Source: Oscillatoria sp. SIO1A7 (GTDB lineage Bacteria; Cyanobacteriota; Cyanobacteriia; Cyanobacteriales; Laspinemataceae). From it: a DNA stretch of 64,000 bases. Every line of letters begins with the position of its first letter. Position 1 is the first letter of the stretch. A model generated the notes under the pieces. It had not been told where the DNA came from, did not search any database, and worked only from the letters and a program-made list of their open reading frames with translations. The DNA lies in contig JAAHFN010000023.1 in NCBI GenBank assembly GCA_010672965.1, forward strand, positions 62,001 to 126,000, written 5' to 3'. A program made the position numbers and the translations under genes. Shown one piece after another: positions 1-9,055 of this stretch.

Positions 1-996
1 CTCCAGTAACGATTCAATCAGCCGCACCTCAACTGCAAAATCTTCTGGATGAGAAATGCTACGCAGATCCAAGTGACGAAGTTGCTCTTTTGTGTATCCT
101 ATCATCCGACAAAAAGCAGGATTCGCCGCCAGGATTCCTCCATCTAAGCTTTGGTAGATAATGCCAATCGGTGCTTCTGAGAACAGATGAGTTTCCACGG
201 AGTCTGCCAGAGATTTTTGTGACGAGGGGTTTGGCAGATTCTCTCTCATACCGCTCTGGCGATCGCCAACTTCTCGACTAGGATGCTCTTCCCAGTCTGG
301 CGGTACTATTTGCTGGAACTGTCGCCAAAATCTTCCGAGCAAATTTGGATCGTTTTGGAGATCCGCTGCCTCTAAGCTGGAGCAATGAGGTATGGCAGCA
401 GCCACTGCTGGGGTCGCCAGTAATTGGGCGATCGCCTCCGGCTCTACTACTAGAGATACCCGAAATGGCGCTTCTGGCTCGATGGCATTTTGCCCATTTC
501 CATTGGGACTGCCAGCATAACCCCAAGATATTCCCTCTCTCCCGTTATTTTGATTAGCAAACCTCTCCAATTTTATCCAGACATTGAGCTGGCTTCCTAG
601 CACTAGCAAGCTGGCTTCTACTTCTGGAATAACTATCCGAGTAATTGCTACATAAGCCTTACTATGCTTGGCAAAATACAATATTTTCTCATTTTTTTCT
701 ATGGCAAGCCCGGAGTATTTATTTTGGCCATTGCTGGGGGCTTTCTGTTCTATTTTAAATTGTTCTAAATCGGAATTTATTTGAGACAATAAAGGCTTGT
801 ATTCGCTGCGATTGCTCTCCGCTTTTTGCCACATCAGCTCCAATTGCTCGCATAGCTCTAAGTTTTCTCCTCCTACTACGAACGCTCGCAACCTACCACT
901 GTATTCTATCGCTTGGCGCAGTCTTTCCAGCAGAATTATAATGTTTTGCCAGGGTAAAATTAAGATAAATTCGTCTCCTTTCCTTATATTAGTCAT
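1..996 (-). CDS. PAS-domain signalling protein, N-terminal part (runs off window)
   Basis: The minus strand is open from an ATG at 996 to the window edge (332 codons, no stop), so the C-terminus is missing. The first ~260 residues are not a family I recognise. They contain an aromatic-poor helical stretch around residues 10-80 and a Gly/Pro-rich linker at about 240-265. Residues ~273-332 read as the start of a PAS domain: APIGIIYQSLDGGILAANPA, then FCRMIGYTKEQL, then a SHPED motif. PAS domains bind small ligands or mediate dimerisation and usually precede a histidine kinase, diguanylate cyclase or phosphatase output domain, which would lie outside the window. No signal peptide or membrane segment is seen, so a cytoplasmic sensor is inferred. 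A purine-rich AGGAAAGGAG lies just after the ATG, not before it, so the exact start is only probable. Confidence 0.85.
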   Translation of the reverse strand, partial: MTNIRKGDEFILILPWQNIIILLERLRQAIEYSGRLRAFVVGGENLELCEQLELMWQKAESNRSEYKPLLSQINSDLEQFKIEQKAPSNGQNKYSGLAIEKNEKILYFAKHSKAYVAITRIVIPEVEASLLVLGSQLNVWIKLERFANQNNGREGISWGYAGSPNGNGQNAIEPEAPFRVSLVVEPEAIAQLLATPAVAAAIPHCSSLEAADLQNDPNLLGRFWRQFQQIVPPDWEEHPSREVGDRQSGMRENLPNPSSQKSLADSVETHLFSEAPIGIIYQSLDGGILAANPAFCRMIGYTKEQLRHLDLRSISHPEDFAVEVRLIESLLE

Positions 997-1858
997 TTAT
1001 TTCTCTCCATATTTTATGCGGTATATTTTTACCCATTTTTTGCTGTAGTCGGTTTTAAAAAATTTCAGGGTAGCGAGGATATCATTTGCCACGATCGCAA
1101 TATAGCACCTCTAAATTATTTTGATAGTCTAGGCCGTCAAGGTAGTTGTGAATAGTCGAGCAATTTTTTCCAATGCCCAATGCCCAATGCCCAATGCCCA
1201 ATGCTCCCCATAGGAGAATCGCTCCCCCTTGCTCTATTTTTACCTAGGGAATTTATTCTCATTATCTAGTCCAGATTTTCGATACTCTGCCAAAAATTTT
1301 CGTAGGAGGAGCTTCCCTTGCGCTAAACCTACATTGTTTATTGCTAGTTTTTTATATGTAATATGCTGCCTATCGGGCAAGACTCGCGATAGATTGCTCG
1401 TGACAGCGCCTGGAAAGCGGGCAAGATTTTGAGCCGAACTTCCTCCCCCAGATATCGGCAGAACCAACTGCCGAATGCACCCAATAAAATCTATTTAACA
1501 GTATTTTAAGCAGATTATTGTTCGACAATCGTTATCCAGTGCCTGGGCGCGATCGCATCTTCCCCTGCTATAGGACTTGCGCAAGGGCGCTATTCGTAGG
1601 AACGTCAAGAAGCACCAGAAGCTATATATAGCGATCGATAGTAGCGAGAAAGCCTAAGTCCTGCAAAAGTCTTCCCCCACAGAGTAAATACCCTACCCCA
1701 CCCCAGTTATTGCCCAATTCCCAATTCCCCGTTCCTTGGTAAATTTTTATAAACAAATATAACGTTTTATCGCTAGCGCGATCGCCTTTGCCACGTTGTT
1801 AGTAAATTAATAAAATTTATTTATTTATATAAAAAATAATTTAATCTCTCTCGATCGC
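997..1858. other. Non-coding stretch with heptamer repeats
   Basis: No convincing gene is present. The stretch holds four tandem AATGCCC-type heptamers near 1173-1203, a GCTATATATAGC palindrome near 1621-1632, and an imperfect inverted pair around AGGACTTGCGC (1571) and AAGTCCTGC (1655). It also holds a long A/T-rich section from 1740 to 1850. Both strands contain frequent stops, and the short open frames have no ribosome-binding sites. Confidence 0.6.
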
Positions 1859-2164
1859 GTTGTTAGAGCCGCCATTCATCCGGCGATCGGCATTGCCCGA
1901 GTCGGCGACAGTCCCGACGAATATTTTATCGGCCCGGAATTACCCTATTGCCATCCCACCGCCGAGGGTGGTTTTAAAGATAGCCGGGGACGGCTGAAAC
2001 GGCAAGCGGCCCAGTTTAGCATTTACGGTTACAACGATCGCGGCCGAGTGGTTCGCGAATTGAAGTTAGACAATCCGGCAATTGAGATTGAGTGGACAGC
2101 TATTTGTGCTATCATATGTGGTGCTGAGAAAAAATTATCTCGCTATAGCTTGTCTGTTAATTAG
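1859..2164 (+). pseudogene. LodA/GoxA-type (CTQ) amino-acid oxidase, N-terminal remnant
   Basis: The frame starting at 1859 reads VVRAAIHPAIGIARVGDSPD, then EYFIGPELPY, GGFKDSRGRLKRQAAQF and IYGYNDRGRVVREL. This is the characteristic start of the LodA family, L-lysine 6-oxidase-like enzymes that use a cysteine tryptophylquinone cofactor built from C-terminal residues. Only about 85 of the family's roughly 600-700 residues remain. Homology ends after IEIEWTA, followed by about 17 unrelated codons and a TAG. No start codon is seen; the initiator Met and first residues have been lost into A/T-rich DNA. The partner flavoprotein LodB is absent. The fragment therefore cannot encode an enzyme. The IS110-like remnant just downstream suggests that transposition or deletion removed the rest. 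Confidence 0.7.
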
Positions 2165-2417
2165 TATATTTTTGACGCTTGCTTGCTCTATTAAGCGATC
2201 CTCTCTGTAAGCGTAAATATTTTGTAGGGCAAAAATAAGATAATTACACGAATTTCAGTAAGGATCGGTAAGCAAGGTAAAATTCTTGAGGTTATATAAT
2301 GTCGAACAAAAAAAATAATCAAAGGCCGAGCAATCTTTAAGTGTTGCGATGCCTTAACTTCGGAAATTAGATGCGTTTTCCCTGCCTCAGCGGCAGTCAC
2401 CTCCTTCATTGAAGCGC

Positions 2418-3120
2418 ATTACCCGCGAATATGAGGATTCCGTAGCCCGTCATTTGGGAATTGAGGTGGACGAATATGTCTGCGAGCAATCCAAATTGTT
2501 GGAATTTTTTTACAGGATAGCGACTCGCGGCTGGAGGCTATAGTCGCGGAGTTAATGGTTCACGATTGTTTCGAGCCGTACCACGAAGTGTTCGATCGCT
2601 TCCGGTTTGGTTCTAAGACCCGAGCCGTCATCTTCTGCCGGATATACCCGTTCGAGAGCTTCCTCGCCCCGGACGGCAAACCCATAATCCGAATCTAGTA
2701 TCGCTCGGTCAATACTTACGAGAAGTCCTTCGAGAAGGGACGCATTAAGGCCACGCTGACCGGATCCCACGGAAAAGCGAACCAAGACCGACGCCAGCCG
2801 CAATGCTTTCAAATTGCAAATGGGCACCCTGTCGCGGCTGGAGGAATCCGGCGACAAGACCTGGACTGAGAATCGCTCCGGGTCAGACCTTGCTGCTAAA
2901 ACCCTGTGGCTCTATATTATGTCGAAAATCGAGCCGACCAATGCTATCAAGCATCATACCGATATTACCCGATATTTGACGCAGGCTTGCGATGAACTCA
3001 AATATGATGAGAACAAGCATCGGTCGCCGCGACCTCAAGGGCAATCAGGTAAGGATGCGCCTGATGTCCAAGACAGTCAATCTGCTGTACCGCGAATTGC
3101 GTGACGTGTTTTGCCGCTAA
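2418..3120 (+). pseudogene. Decayed IS110-like DEDD transposase, C-terminal half
   Basis: Read across frameshifts, this segment matches the C-terminal half of the transposase at 21004-22380. ITREYEDSVARHLGIEVDEY corresponds to the SYQKSVARSYNIEIDPY region. VFDRFRFGSKTRAVIFCRIY and PFESFLAPDGK correspond to IFDRFGFPLKIRANILTRIY and PFESFLNDEG. The end reads VNLLYRELRDVFCR before TAA at 3118-3120, matching MLYRELIRALGQR. There are an internal stop (around 2698) and at least two frameshifts, and the N-terminal catalytic half is absent. It is a dead relic of the same recombinase family as the two complete copies in this window, though clearly diverged from both. Confidence 0.7.
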
Positions 3121-3687
3121 CGACTTTAGTTTCCGTTTGACTTATAACTTTTATGGACCCCCACGTTTGCCTGCTTGGGGTTTTTTGTTTAAGCTGGGGT
3201 GAGTCTGAGAAGAACTCGTAATGAATTGATTGAGGAGACAAAAGCTGCCCTGTAACAAGTAGAAAAAAAACATGACTTACGCTTATCTGTCGTAGCTAGC
3301 GCTATATATAGCGTAAGCTACCTTGCTTCGCACTCTACAGAATTGAGGTGTAATTCCTGAAAAATTCGTTTGCCCTCTCCAAAACACAAAGGTTATAATT
3401 CTAGACTTGGGGAACGATGCCATCGGGCCACTTAATTTCCCCTACCGTGCTGTTGGGAGATTCCAATTTGGCTCAAAATAGGCGGGACGCCTATCCTACA
3501 GGGAAGCGAGAGAGGTAATTAACAGATAAACGATAAGTTATAATTGGCAGACTAAATCCTTGGTTATTGGCTATCCATCAATATAAATAACGTAAATTGC
3601 TAATATAACAGTGTAGATGTATTTTTATGCGTAATTTGTAAATATTTTTCTGGATGTTCTGCTGCTTATATTCAAGAGAGGTTGATA
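3121..3687. other. Intergenic leader region of glyA
   Basis: A CCCCA...TGGGG stem followed by six T (about 3151-3186) may be a terminator of the vanished transposase. A GCTATATATAGC palindrome lies at 3300-3311. The remainder up to the glyA ribosome-binding site is A/T-rich and contains no open frame with coding character. Any glyA promoter should lie in the last ~150 bases, but no clear -35/-10 pair can be assigned by eye. Confidence 0.45.
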
Positions 3688-4971
3688 GTGACTCAAACGA
3701 ACTTAGATTTCCTAGCGCTCGCAGATCCTGCTGTAGCCAGCAAGCTCCGGCAGGAACTTAGCCGCCAACGCGATCGCCTAGAGCTGATTGCTAGCGAAAA
3801 CTTTACCTCCGCAGCAGTTATGGCTGCTCAAGGCTCTGTCCTGACAAACAAGTATGCAGAAGGATTGCCCGGGAAACGCTACTACGGGGGATGCGAGTAT
3901 ATCGACGAAGTAGAACAGCTAGCAATAGATCGAGCCAAAGAGATATTTGGGGCCGCTTATGCGAACGTGCAACCTCACTCTGGAGCCCAGGCAAACTTTG
4001 CTGTATTTCTAGCGCTGCTGAAACCGGGCGACATAATTATGGGGATGGATTTATCCCACGGGGGACATTTGACCCACGGTTCTCCGGTAAATGTGTCGGG
4101 TAAGTGGTTTGAAGTAAAACATTACGGCGTTAGCCGCGAAACCGAACAGCTCGACTACGACCAAATTCGGGAATTAGCCAAGGAACATAAACCGAAATTA
4201 ATAATCTGCGGCTATTCGGCCTATCCCAGAATTATTGATTTTGAGAAATTCCGGACTATAGCCGATGAGGTCGGGGCTTATCTGATGGCAGACATCGCCC
4301 ATATCGCCGGTTTAGTCGCGACGGGACATCACCCCAGTCCTCTGCCCCACTGCCATGTAACGACTACGACGACCCACAAAACTTTGCGCGGGCCTCGGGG
4401 AGGATTGATTTTGACCAATAGCTCGCAATTGGCGAAAAAATTTAATAAAGCCGTTTTCCCCGGCACCCAAGGCGGTCCTCTAGAACATGTTATCGCTGGC
4501 AAGGCAGTTGCTTTTTTTGAGGCGCTAAAACCAGAATTCAAGATTTATTCGGCTCAAGTCATCGATAATGCCCGAGCGATGGCGGCCCAACTTGTGGAAC
4601 GGGGATTTAAGATTGTCTCTGGGGGTACGGATAATCATCTGATGCTTGTGGATTTGCGCAGTATTGGCATGACTGGCAAAGAAGCCGATCGCTTGCTGGA
4701 AGAAGTGAATGTTACGGCCAATAAGAATACAGTGCCTTTCGATCCAGAATCGCCCTTTGTCACCAGCGGCCTGCGCTTGGGCTCCCCGGCGATGACCAGT
4801 CGGGGGATGGGCGCTGCTGAATTTGCAGAAATTGCCAATATTATTGCCGATCGCTTGCTGAACCCCTCAGACGAAGCGATCGCCTCCAACTGTCGCCAAA
4901 GGGTAGCATCTTTGTGCGATCGCTTCCCCCTCTACCCTCACCTCGACATTCCGGTGCCAGCTTTGGTATAG
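3688..4971 (+). CDS. glyA: Serine hydroxymethyltransferase
   Basis: This PLP enzyme converts serine plus tetrahydrofolate to glycine plus 5,10-methylene-THF, supplying one-carbon units in the cytoplasm. Family signatures are plain: [13 protein letters not shown] near the N-terminus, [20 protein letters not shown] for substrate and folate binding, [13 protein letters not shown] with the cofactor Asp, and [15 protein letters not shown] with the Schiff-base lysine at about residue 231. At 427 residues it is full length. The chosen start is the GTG at 3688, six bases after AGAGAGG. The in-frame TTG two codons earlier would place the ribosome-binding site too close. The WecA-like gene lies 284 bp downstream and a 5-formyl-THF cyclo-ligase, which protects SHMT from inhibitory 5-formyl-THF, lies about 9 kb away. 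Confidence 0.97.
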   Translation: MTQTNLDFLALADPAVASKLRQELSRQRDRLELIASENFTSAAVMAAQGSVLTNKYAEGLPGKRYYGGCEYIDEVEQLAIDRAKEIFGAAYANVQPHSGAQANFAVFLALLKPGDIIMGMDLSHGGHLTHGSPVNVSGKWFEVKHYGVSRETEQLDYDQIRELAKEHKPKLIICGYSAYPRIIDFEKFRTIADEVGAYLMADIAHIAGLVATGHHPSPLPHCHVTTTTTHKTLRGPRGGLILTNSSQLAKKFNKAVFPGTQGGPLEHVIAGKAVAFFEALKPEFKIYSAQVIDNARAMAAQLVERGFKIVSGGTDNHLMLVDLRSIGMTGKEADRLLEEVNVTANKNTVPFDPESPFVTSGLRLGSPAMTSRGMGAAEFAEIANIIADRLLNPSDEAIASNCRQRVASLCDRFPLYPHLDIPVPALV

Positions 4972-5011
4972 CTAATGGGGGCATTGGGCCCACAAGCATT
5001 GGGCATGGGAA

Positions 5012-5135
5012 ATAAGGGAACAAGGGGACAAGGGGACAAGGGAGCAAATTTCCCCTCTGCCCCCTCTGCCACCTCTGCCACCTCTGCCACCTTTGGCCCC
5101 TCTGCCCCCTCTGCCCCTCTGCCCCCTTGCTCCCT
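5012..5135. repeat. Purine/pyrimidine short tandem repeats
   Basis: An AAGGGGAC-type tract (5014-5045) is followed by about ten CCCTCTGC / CACCTCTG octamers (5052-5125) and a CTTGCTCCCT end. The first and last parts are roughly complementary (GGAGCAA at 5041 against TTGCTCC at 5127), so the whole can fold back. Similar tracts recur near 15376 and 41000. Confidence 0.75.
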
Positions 5136-5255
5136 GCTAGTTGGTCCCAAAAAATAACCCTTGCCTTTTCTGCTGAGTTATCTCTGGAATGTAGTAAATA
5201 ATGTAGATAGACGTTGCTAAAGACGTTATTTGTATTCAATCCAAAATAAATTCCG

Positions 5256-6299
5256 ATGCCTTACCAGTTGTACCATCTGGTTGCTTTTATTGTCTCCGCC
5301 CTGGTTGTACTCGCGAGTACGCCAACGGTCAAAAAAATTGGCCTCAAAAGCGGCCATGTAGATAGTCCTGGAGGACGTAAGGTACACAGCCAACCGATGG
5401 TGCGCCTAGGAGGAGTATCCATATTTTTGGGCAGCATCACTGCCCTATCTATTGTCTGGTGCCTTGGTGGATTTGGGGTCTTACCCCCTCACAAAGAATA
5501 TGAAATCTGGGGGGTCACAATTGGGGGATTCGCTTTTTTCCTGATTGGCTTAGCCGATGACTTGTTTGGTTTGGGGGCTTTCATGCGGCTATTCTGGCAG
5601 ACCATAGTTGCTGGTCTCGCCTGGAAAGTTGGAGTTAAGATTGCATTCATCACCATTCCTTTTCTGGGACTCGTACATTTCCCGGATTGGCTAAGTTTTA
5701 CCATTACCATTCTCTGGCTGGTGGGCATGACCAATGCTATCAATTGGATTGACGGGCTAGACGGATTGGCGGCCGGAGTATCTGGCATTGGGGCGATGGT
5801 TATGCTTATAGTGAGCTTGTTTATGGAACAGCCAGCAGCAGCATTAATTGCAGCGGCTTTAGCTGGCGGCACTTTGGCATTTCTGCGCTACAATTTTAAT
5901 CCGGCTCAGATTTTTATGGGCGATGGCGGCTCTTACTATCTTGGATTTACCTTAGCGGGAGTTGGGGTAATTGGTTTGGTAAAGACTACTGCAGTAACCG
6001 CAGTTTTTCTTCCTTATTTGATTCTCGCCGTGCCGATTTTGGATATGTCGGCGGTGATTATCGATCGCCTCCGCAATGGCCAATCCCCTTTTGTGGCAGA
6101 TAAGCGCCATCTGCACCACCGATTGCTAGCAGCAGGTCTGTCTCATCGCTTGACAGTTTTGTTTATTTACTCCCTAACTTTGTGGTCGGGTAGTTTGGCA
6201 GTGGCTTTTGCCGGAATACCCAGTGGCGTGGGCTTGGCAATGGGAGCGACTGCTATCCTAAGCTACGCTTCTTGGAAAGCTCACAATCATTCTCGTTAA
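5256..6299 (+). CDS. WecA/TagO-type undecaprenyl-phosphate GlcNAc-1-phosphate transferase
   Basis: This polytopic membrane enzyme is of the MraY/WecA (glycosyltransferase 4, PNPT) superfamily and transfers a sugar-1-phosphate from a UDP-sugar to undecaprenyl phosphate, the first lipid-linked step of a surface glycan. Its 347 residues hold about ten hydrophobic segments. Visible motifs are the LADDLFG pair of aspartates at 101-102, NAINWIDGLDG at 160-170, MGDGGSYYLGF from 221 and the HLHHRLL substrate loop at 285-290. The absence of MraY-specific sequence and the lack of mur neighbours favour a WecA/TagO role over MraY; the precise sugar is not visible. The start ATG at 5256 has no strong ribosome-binding site. 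A hairpin terminator follows at 6374. Confidence 0.88.
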   Translation: MPYQLYHLVAFIVSALVVLASTPTVKKIGLKSGHVDSPGGRKVHSQPMVRLGGVSIFLGSITALSIVWCLGGFGVLPPHKEYEIWGVTIGGFAFFLIGLADDLFGLGAFMRLFWQTIVAGLAWKVGVKIAFITIPFLGLVHFPDWLSFTITILWLVGMTNAINWIDGLDGLAAGVSGIGAMVMLIVSLFMEQPAAALIAAALAGGTLAFLRYNFNPAQIFMGDGGSYYLGFTLAGVGVIGLVKTTAVTAVFLPYLILAVPILDMSAVIIDRLRNGQSPFVADKRHLHHRLLAAGLSHRLTVLFIYSLTLWSGSLAVAFAGIPSGVGLAMGATAILSYASWKAHNHSR

Positions 6300-6373
6300 T
6301 CTAGGTAATTTACTTGTCTTTTGTTTCCCAAGTCCAAGCAATAGCAATTTCAATTATCGATTTTTACCTAAAA

Positions 6374-6403
6374 GCCCGGGTTATCTAAAACTCCGGGTTT
6401 TTT
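6374..6403 (+). terminator. Rho-independent terminator after the WecA-like gene
   Basis: CCCGG (with flanking GC) pairs with CCGGG across a TTATCTAAAACT loop, directly followed by six T. It lies 75 bases after the upstream stop codon. Confidence 0.75.
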
Positions 6404-6603
6404 AGCTGGTTTCTACTATTGGTTGCTATCGGCAAAACGATCGCAAACAATCGCTTTGGATACAAGATAGCACTACGCAGTAAGGTTAGGACAGTGACAA
6501 AATGCTATGAGTGCTTGAATTGGCAAGATTTTAGCTGAAGGCGCTCAAGCTGAAAGCTGACTGCTTACTGCTATACAATATTATCGCTAATAAAACAAAA
6601 GTA

Positions 6604-7857
6604 ATGACTGCTGAAATTATTTGTGTTGGTACGGAATTGCTATTGGGAGATATCCTCAACAGCAACTCTCAGTTTTTAGCTATAGAATTGGCGGCTTTGG
6701 GAATAGGACATTACTACCAGACAGTGGTGGGGGACAATCCAGAAAGAATTAAGCAGGTATTGCAGATTGCAAGACTTCGCTCCTCGATTCTACTCCTAAC
6801 TGGTGGCCTTGGGCCAACTCCCGACGACCTCACTCACGAAACCCTGGCCGACTTTTTTGGGGTTGGCATGGTAGAAAAACCAGAAGTAATCGCCGACATT
6901 ACCCAAAAATACGCTGCACGCGGGCGCAAAATGGCCGCGAGTAACCGCAAACAAGCTTCAATTCCTGCTGGATCTGACATTTTGCCCAATCCGACGGGTA
7001 CTGCTCCAGGGATTATCTGGCAACCCCGCCCGGATCTGTTTATTCTCACCTTTCCGGGGGTTCCTTCGGAGATGCACCGGATGTGGCGGGAAACAGCAGT
7101 GCCCTATCTAAAAAGTCAAGGTTGGGGCAAACAAATTGTCCATAGCCGAATGTTGCGATTTTGGGGTATTGCCGAGTCAACATTAGCTGACAAGGTGGCT
7201 TCTTTTTTCGATATTGCTAACCCTACGGTGGCACCCTACGCCAGCAAGGGACAGGTAAGGCTGCGTATATCCGCGAAAGCAGAGTCTATTGCTGCTGCAG
7301 AAGAACTGATAGCGCCGGTCGAAGAACAAATAAAAAATGTTGCTGGGTCGGATTATTTCGGCGCTGACGAGGATACTTTAGCGGGGGTTGTCGGGGAATT
7401 GTTGCAGGAGGCCGGTCAAACCCTAGCAGTAGCAGAGTCTTGCACTGGCGGCGGTTTGGGTCAGATGCTTACTGGCATTCCGGGAAGTTCTAGTTATTTC
7501 CTAGGGGGAGCGATCGCCTATCATAACTCGGTCAAAGAGTCGATTCTTAAGGTCGATCCTCAAGATTTGGCTGAATTTGGTGCAGTAAGCGATAAGGTGG
7601 CGCAGCAAATGGCCAAGGGCGCGATCGAGGCTTTTGGCAGCACTTGGGGACTGAGTATTACCGGAATTGCCGGACCCGGAGGCGGAACGGATGATAAGCC
7701 AGTGGGTCTGGTTTATATTGGTCTTGCTGGACCAGGTGGAGAAGTAGAAAGTTTTGAGTATCGCTTTGGCGCCCTCAAGAGTCGCGATTTGATTCGACAT
7801 TTCAGCGCTTGCACTGCTCTCGATCGCCTGCGCCGAAAATTGTTAAGATTTACTTAA
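6604..7857 (+). CDS. cinA: CinA family: ADP-ribose pyrophosphatase / NMN amidohydrolase
   Basis: This two-domain protein belongs to the CinA/PncC family, which recycles pyridine-nucleotide breakdown products. The C-terminal domain deamidates nicotinamide mononucleotide, and the N-terminal MoaB/MogA-like fold carries pyrophosphatase activity in characterised members. The N-terminal domain shows GTELLLGDILNSNSQFLA and LLTGGLGPTPDDLTHE. The C-terminal domain shows AESCTGGGLGQMLTGIPGSS (about residue 277) and SITGIAGPGGGT, with VGLVYIGLAG. The 417-residue length is normal for the fused form. Cyanobacteria often keep it near glyA and the WecA-like gene, as here. It starts at ATG 6604, and no convincing Shine-Dalgarno is seen. 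Confidence 0.95.
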   Translation: MTAEIICVGTELLLGDILNSNSQFLAIELAALGIGHYYQTVVGDNPERIKQVLQIARLRSSILLLTGGLGPTPDDLTHETLADFFGVGMVEKPEVIADITQKYAARGRKMAASNRKQASIPAGSDILPNPTGTAPGIIWQPRPDLFILTFPGVPSEMHRMWRETAVPYLKSQGWGKQIVHSRMLRFWGIAESTLADKVASFFDIANPTVAPYASKGQVRLRISAKAESIAAAEELIAPVEEQIKNVAGSDYFGADEDTLAGVVGELLQEAGQTLAVAESCTGGGLGQMLTGIPGSSSYFLGGAIAYHNSVKESILKVDPQDLAEFGAVSDKVAQQMAKGAIEAFGSTWGLSITGIAGPGGGTDDKPVGLVYIGLAGPGGEVESFEYRFGALKSRDLIRHFSACTALDRLRRKLLRFT

Positions 7858-8095
7858 TATTTGCCGTTAGACGCTACCTATAGATTTATCCTGATTTATT
7901 TTACTGCATATAGCGCAGAAAGGTAATATTAAAGGACGGTTAAAGCCCCTAAAATCGGTTTCGAGCCCATAGACGCACTTGCTCATTTTTGAGAATTTGT
8001 TACGATCTAGTTAAGAAATGCAAAGGTGGACGGGCTAAAAAGGCCCTTCTTGTCCGAGCAAAAAACCTGGCTGCACTGAAGGAGCTGTCTGTCAA

Positions 8096-8230
8096 ATGGA
8101 CTTTATAGACAAAATTCTGGAAAAAATTAAGGAATGGGCTCGCAAGATTATTGACGAGCTGCTCGGTCCAGAAGCCGAGCCGGAACCGGAACTGATTCCA
8201 ATACCAGTTAACGAACCTCGGCGGCGCTAA
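8096..8230 (+). CDS. Small amphipathic protein upstream of aroQ (44 aa)
   Basis: A 44-residue open frame starts at ATG 8096, with AAGGAG 11 bases before it, and ends 7 bases before the aroQ start, so it is probably co-transcribed. The first 25 residues ([20 protein letters not shown], then ELLG) form a clear amphipathic helix with Lys/Arg on one face. The tail is [14 protein letters not shown] followed by a basic NEPRRR end. The helix could lie on a membrane surface or bind a partner protein. I recognise no characterised family and no function can be given. The good ribosome site, tight spacing and biased composition make it likely real. Confidence 0.65.
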   Translation: MDFIDKILEKIKEWARKIIDELLGPEAEPEPELIPIPVNEPRRR

Positions 8231-8237
8231 TCCAGAT

Positions 8238-8705
8238 ATGACTATTGCAGAGCAGGTAGATTGGCTGAGCATTTTAGTAGTGCATGGGCCAAATCTAAAT
8301 CTGTTGGGACAGCGAGAACCAGGGGTTTATGGTTTGGCAACTCTAGATGACATAAATCGCTGGCTCGAAAGCGATGGCGAAAAGCTGCAAGCGAAGGTTT
8401 CACCCGTACAGTCTAACCATGAGGGGGCGCTGGTTGATGCGATTCATACCGCCCTCGGACAGCACCAGGGTATTTTGATTAATCCCGGTGCTTATACTCA
8501 TACGAGCGTGGCAATCAGAGATGCGATCGCTGCAGTTAAGGTTCCGACGGTCGAGGTTCATCTTAGCAATGTTTATCGGCGAGAAGAGTTCCGACACCAC
8601 TCTTATATTGCACCAGTGGCGATCGGGCAAATTAGTGGTTTTGGCTCGGACAGCTATCGTCTTGGCCTACAGGCATTGGTGAATTATCTGCGCCAGGTTT
8701 CATAG
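8238..8705 (+). CDS. aroQ: 3-Dehydroquinate dehydratase, type II
   Basis: This cytoplasmic enzyme of the shikimate pathway dehydrates 3-dehydroquinate to 3-dehydroshikimate. The type II signature begins at [20 protein letters not shown] (about residues 12-31), including the catalytic Tyr and Arg. [15 protein letters not shown] and [17 protein letters not shown] supply substrate-binding residues, and [18 protein letters not shown] includes the catalytic His. The 155-residue length is typical of the dodecameric class. The first ~10 residues before the core are an N-terminal extension. It is the second gene of a probable two-gene unit with the 44-aa protein. Confidence 0.96.
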   Translation: MTIAEQVDWLSILVVHGPNLNLLGQREPGVYGLATLDDINRWLESDGEKLQAKVSPVQSNHEGALVDAIHTALGQHQGILINPGAYTHTSVAIRDAIAAVKVPTVEVHLSNVYRREEFRHHSYIAPVAIGQISGFGSDSYRLGLQALVNYLRQVS

Positions 8706-8872
8706 CACCATTTGGCCTTACCTCAATAGCCTTAGTTTAATGGCCTTAGTTTAATGGCCTTATACCGATACAAAACCAAGATTTCGCAAAACGCTATAAG
8801 TTGAAGAGGGGGAATGGCGATCGCCGTTCCCTCTCTTCAGTTGAGCAGATTTCTTGAGTAGATTTTGGCTAG

Positions 8873-8971
8873 ATGACAATTCCAGAGTTTGACGATCGCG
8901 GCAATCTACCTCCAGGAGTGCATTGGACCTCTTGGGAGGAATTCAAAAAAGCTTTCAGCTCTCAGCAGTAA
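8873..8971 (+). pseudogene. DUF6932-type gene, N-terminal stub
   Basis: ATG 8873 opens a 32-codon frame reading MTIPEFDDRGNLPPGVHWTS then WEEFKKAF. This is the standard beginning of DUF6932 proteins (a nucleotidyltransferase-like family of about 150-200 residues, recalled from memory). The frame then enters the left arm of a perfect palindrome and stops (SSQQ then TAA). The rest of the gene is missing. In cyanobacteria such genes are often paired with an XRE/HTH gene like the one starting at 9056, so this looks like a toxin-like partner removed by a deletion or repeat insertion. Confidence 0.65.
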
Positions 8972-9016
8972 GCAGTAAGCTAGAGCGCTCTAGCTTACTG
9001 CTTACTGCTGAGAGCT
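8957..9016. repeat. Perfect 60-bp palindrome
   Basis: Thirty bases starting AGCTCTCAGCAGTAAGCAG are followed by their exact reverse complement, centred on GAGC|GCTC at 8986/8987. The arms contain AGCAGTA heptamer-like units, the same unit as the GCAGTCAGCAGTCA tracts elsewhere in the window (13658, 57134, 57337). It sits exactly where the DUF6932 frame is lost. Confidence 0.95.
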
Positions 9017-9055
9017 GACTGCTTCCTTGGCTATAGATTTAGTGAGGTGGGAACT

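Noticed and set aside
5012-5135. Regular octamer array considered as a CRISPR
   Set aside because: Units of 8 bases without unique spacers; a short tandem repeat, not a CRISPR array.
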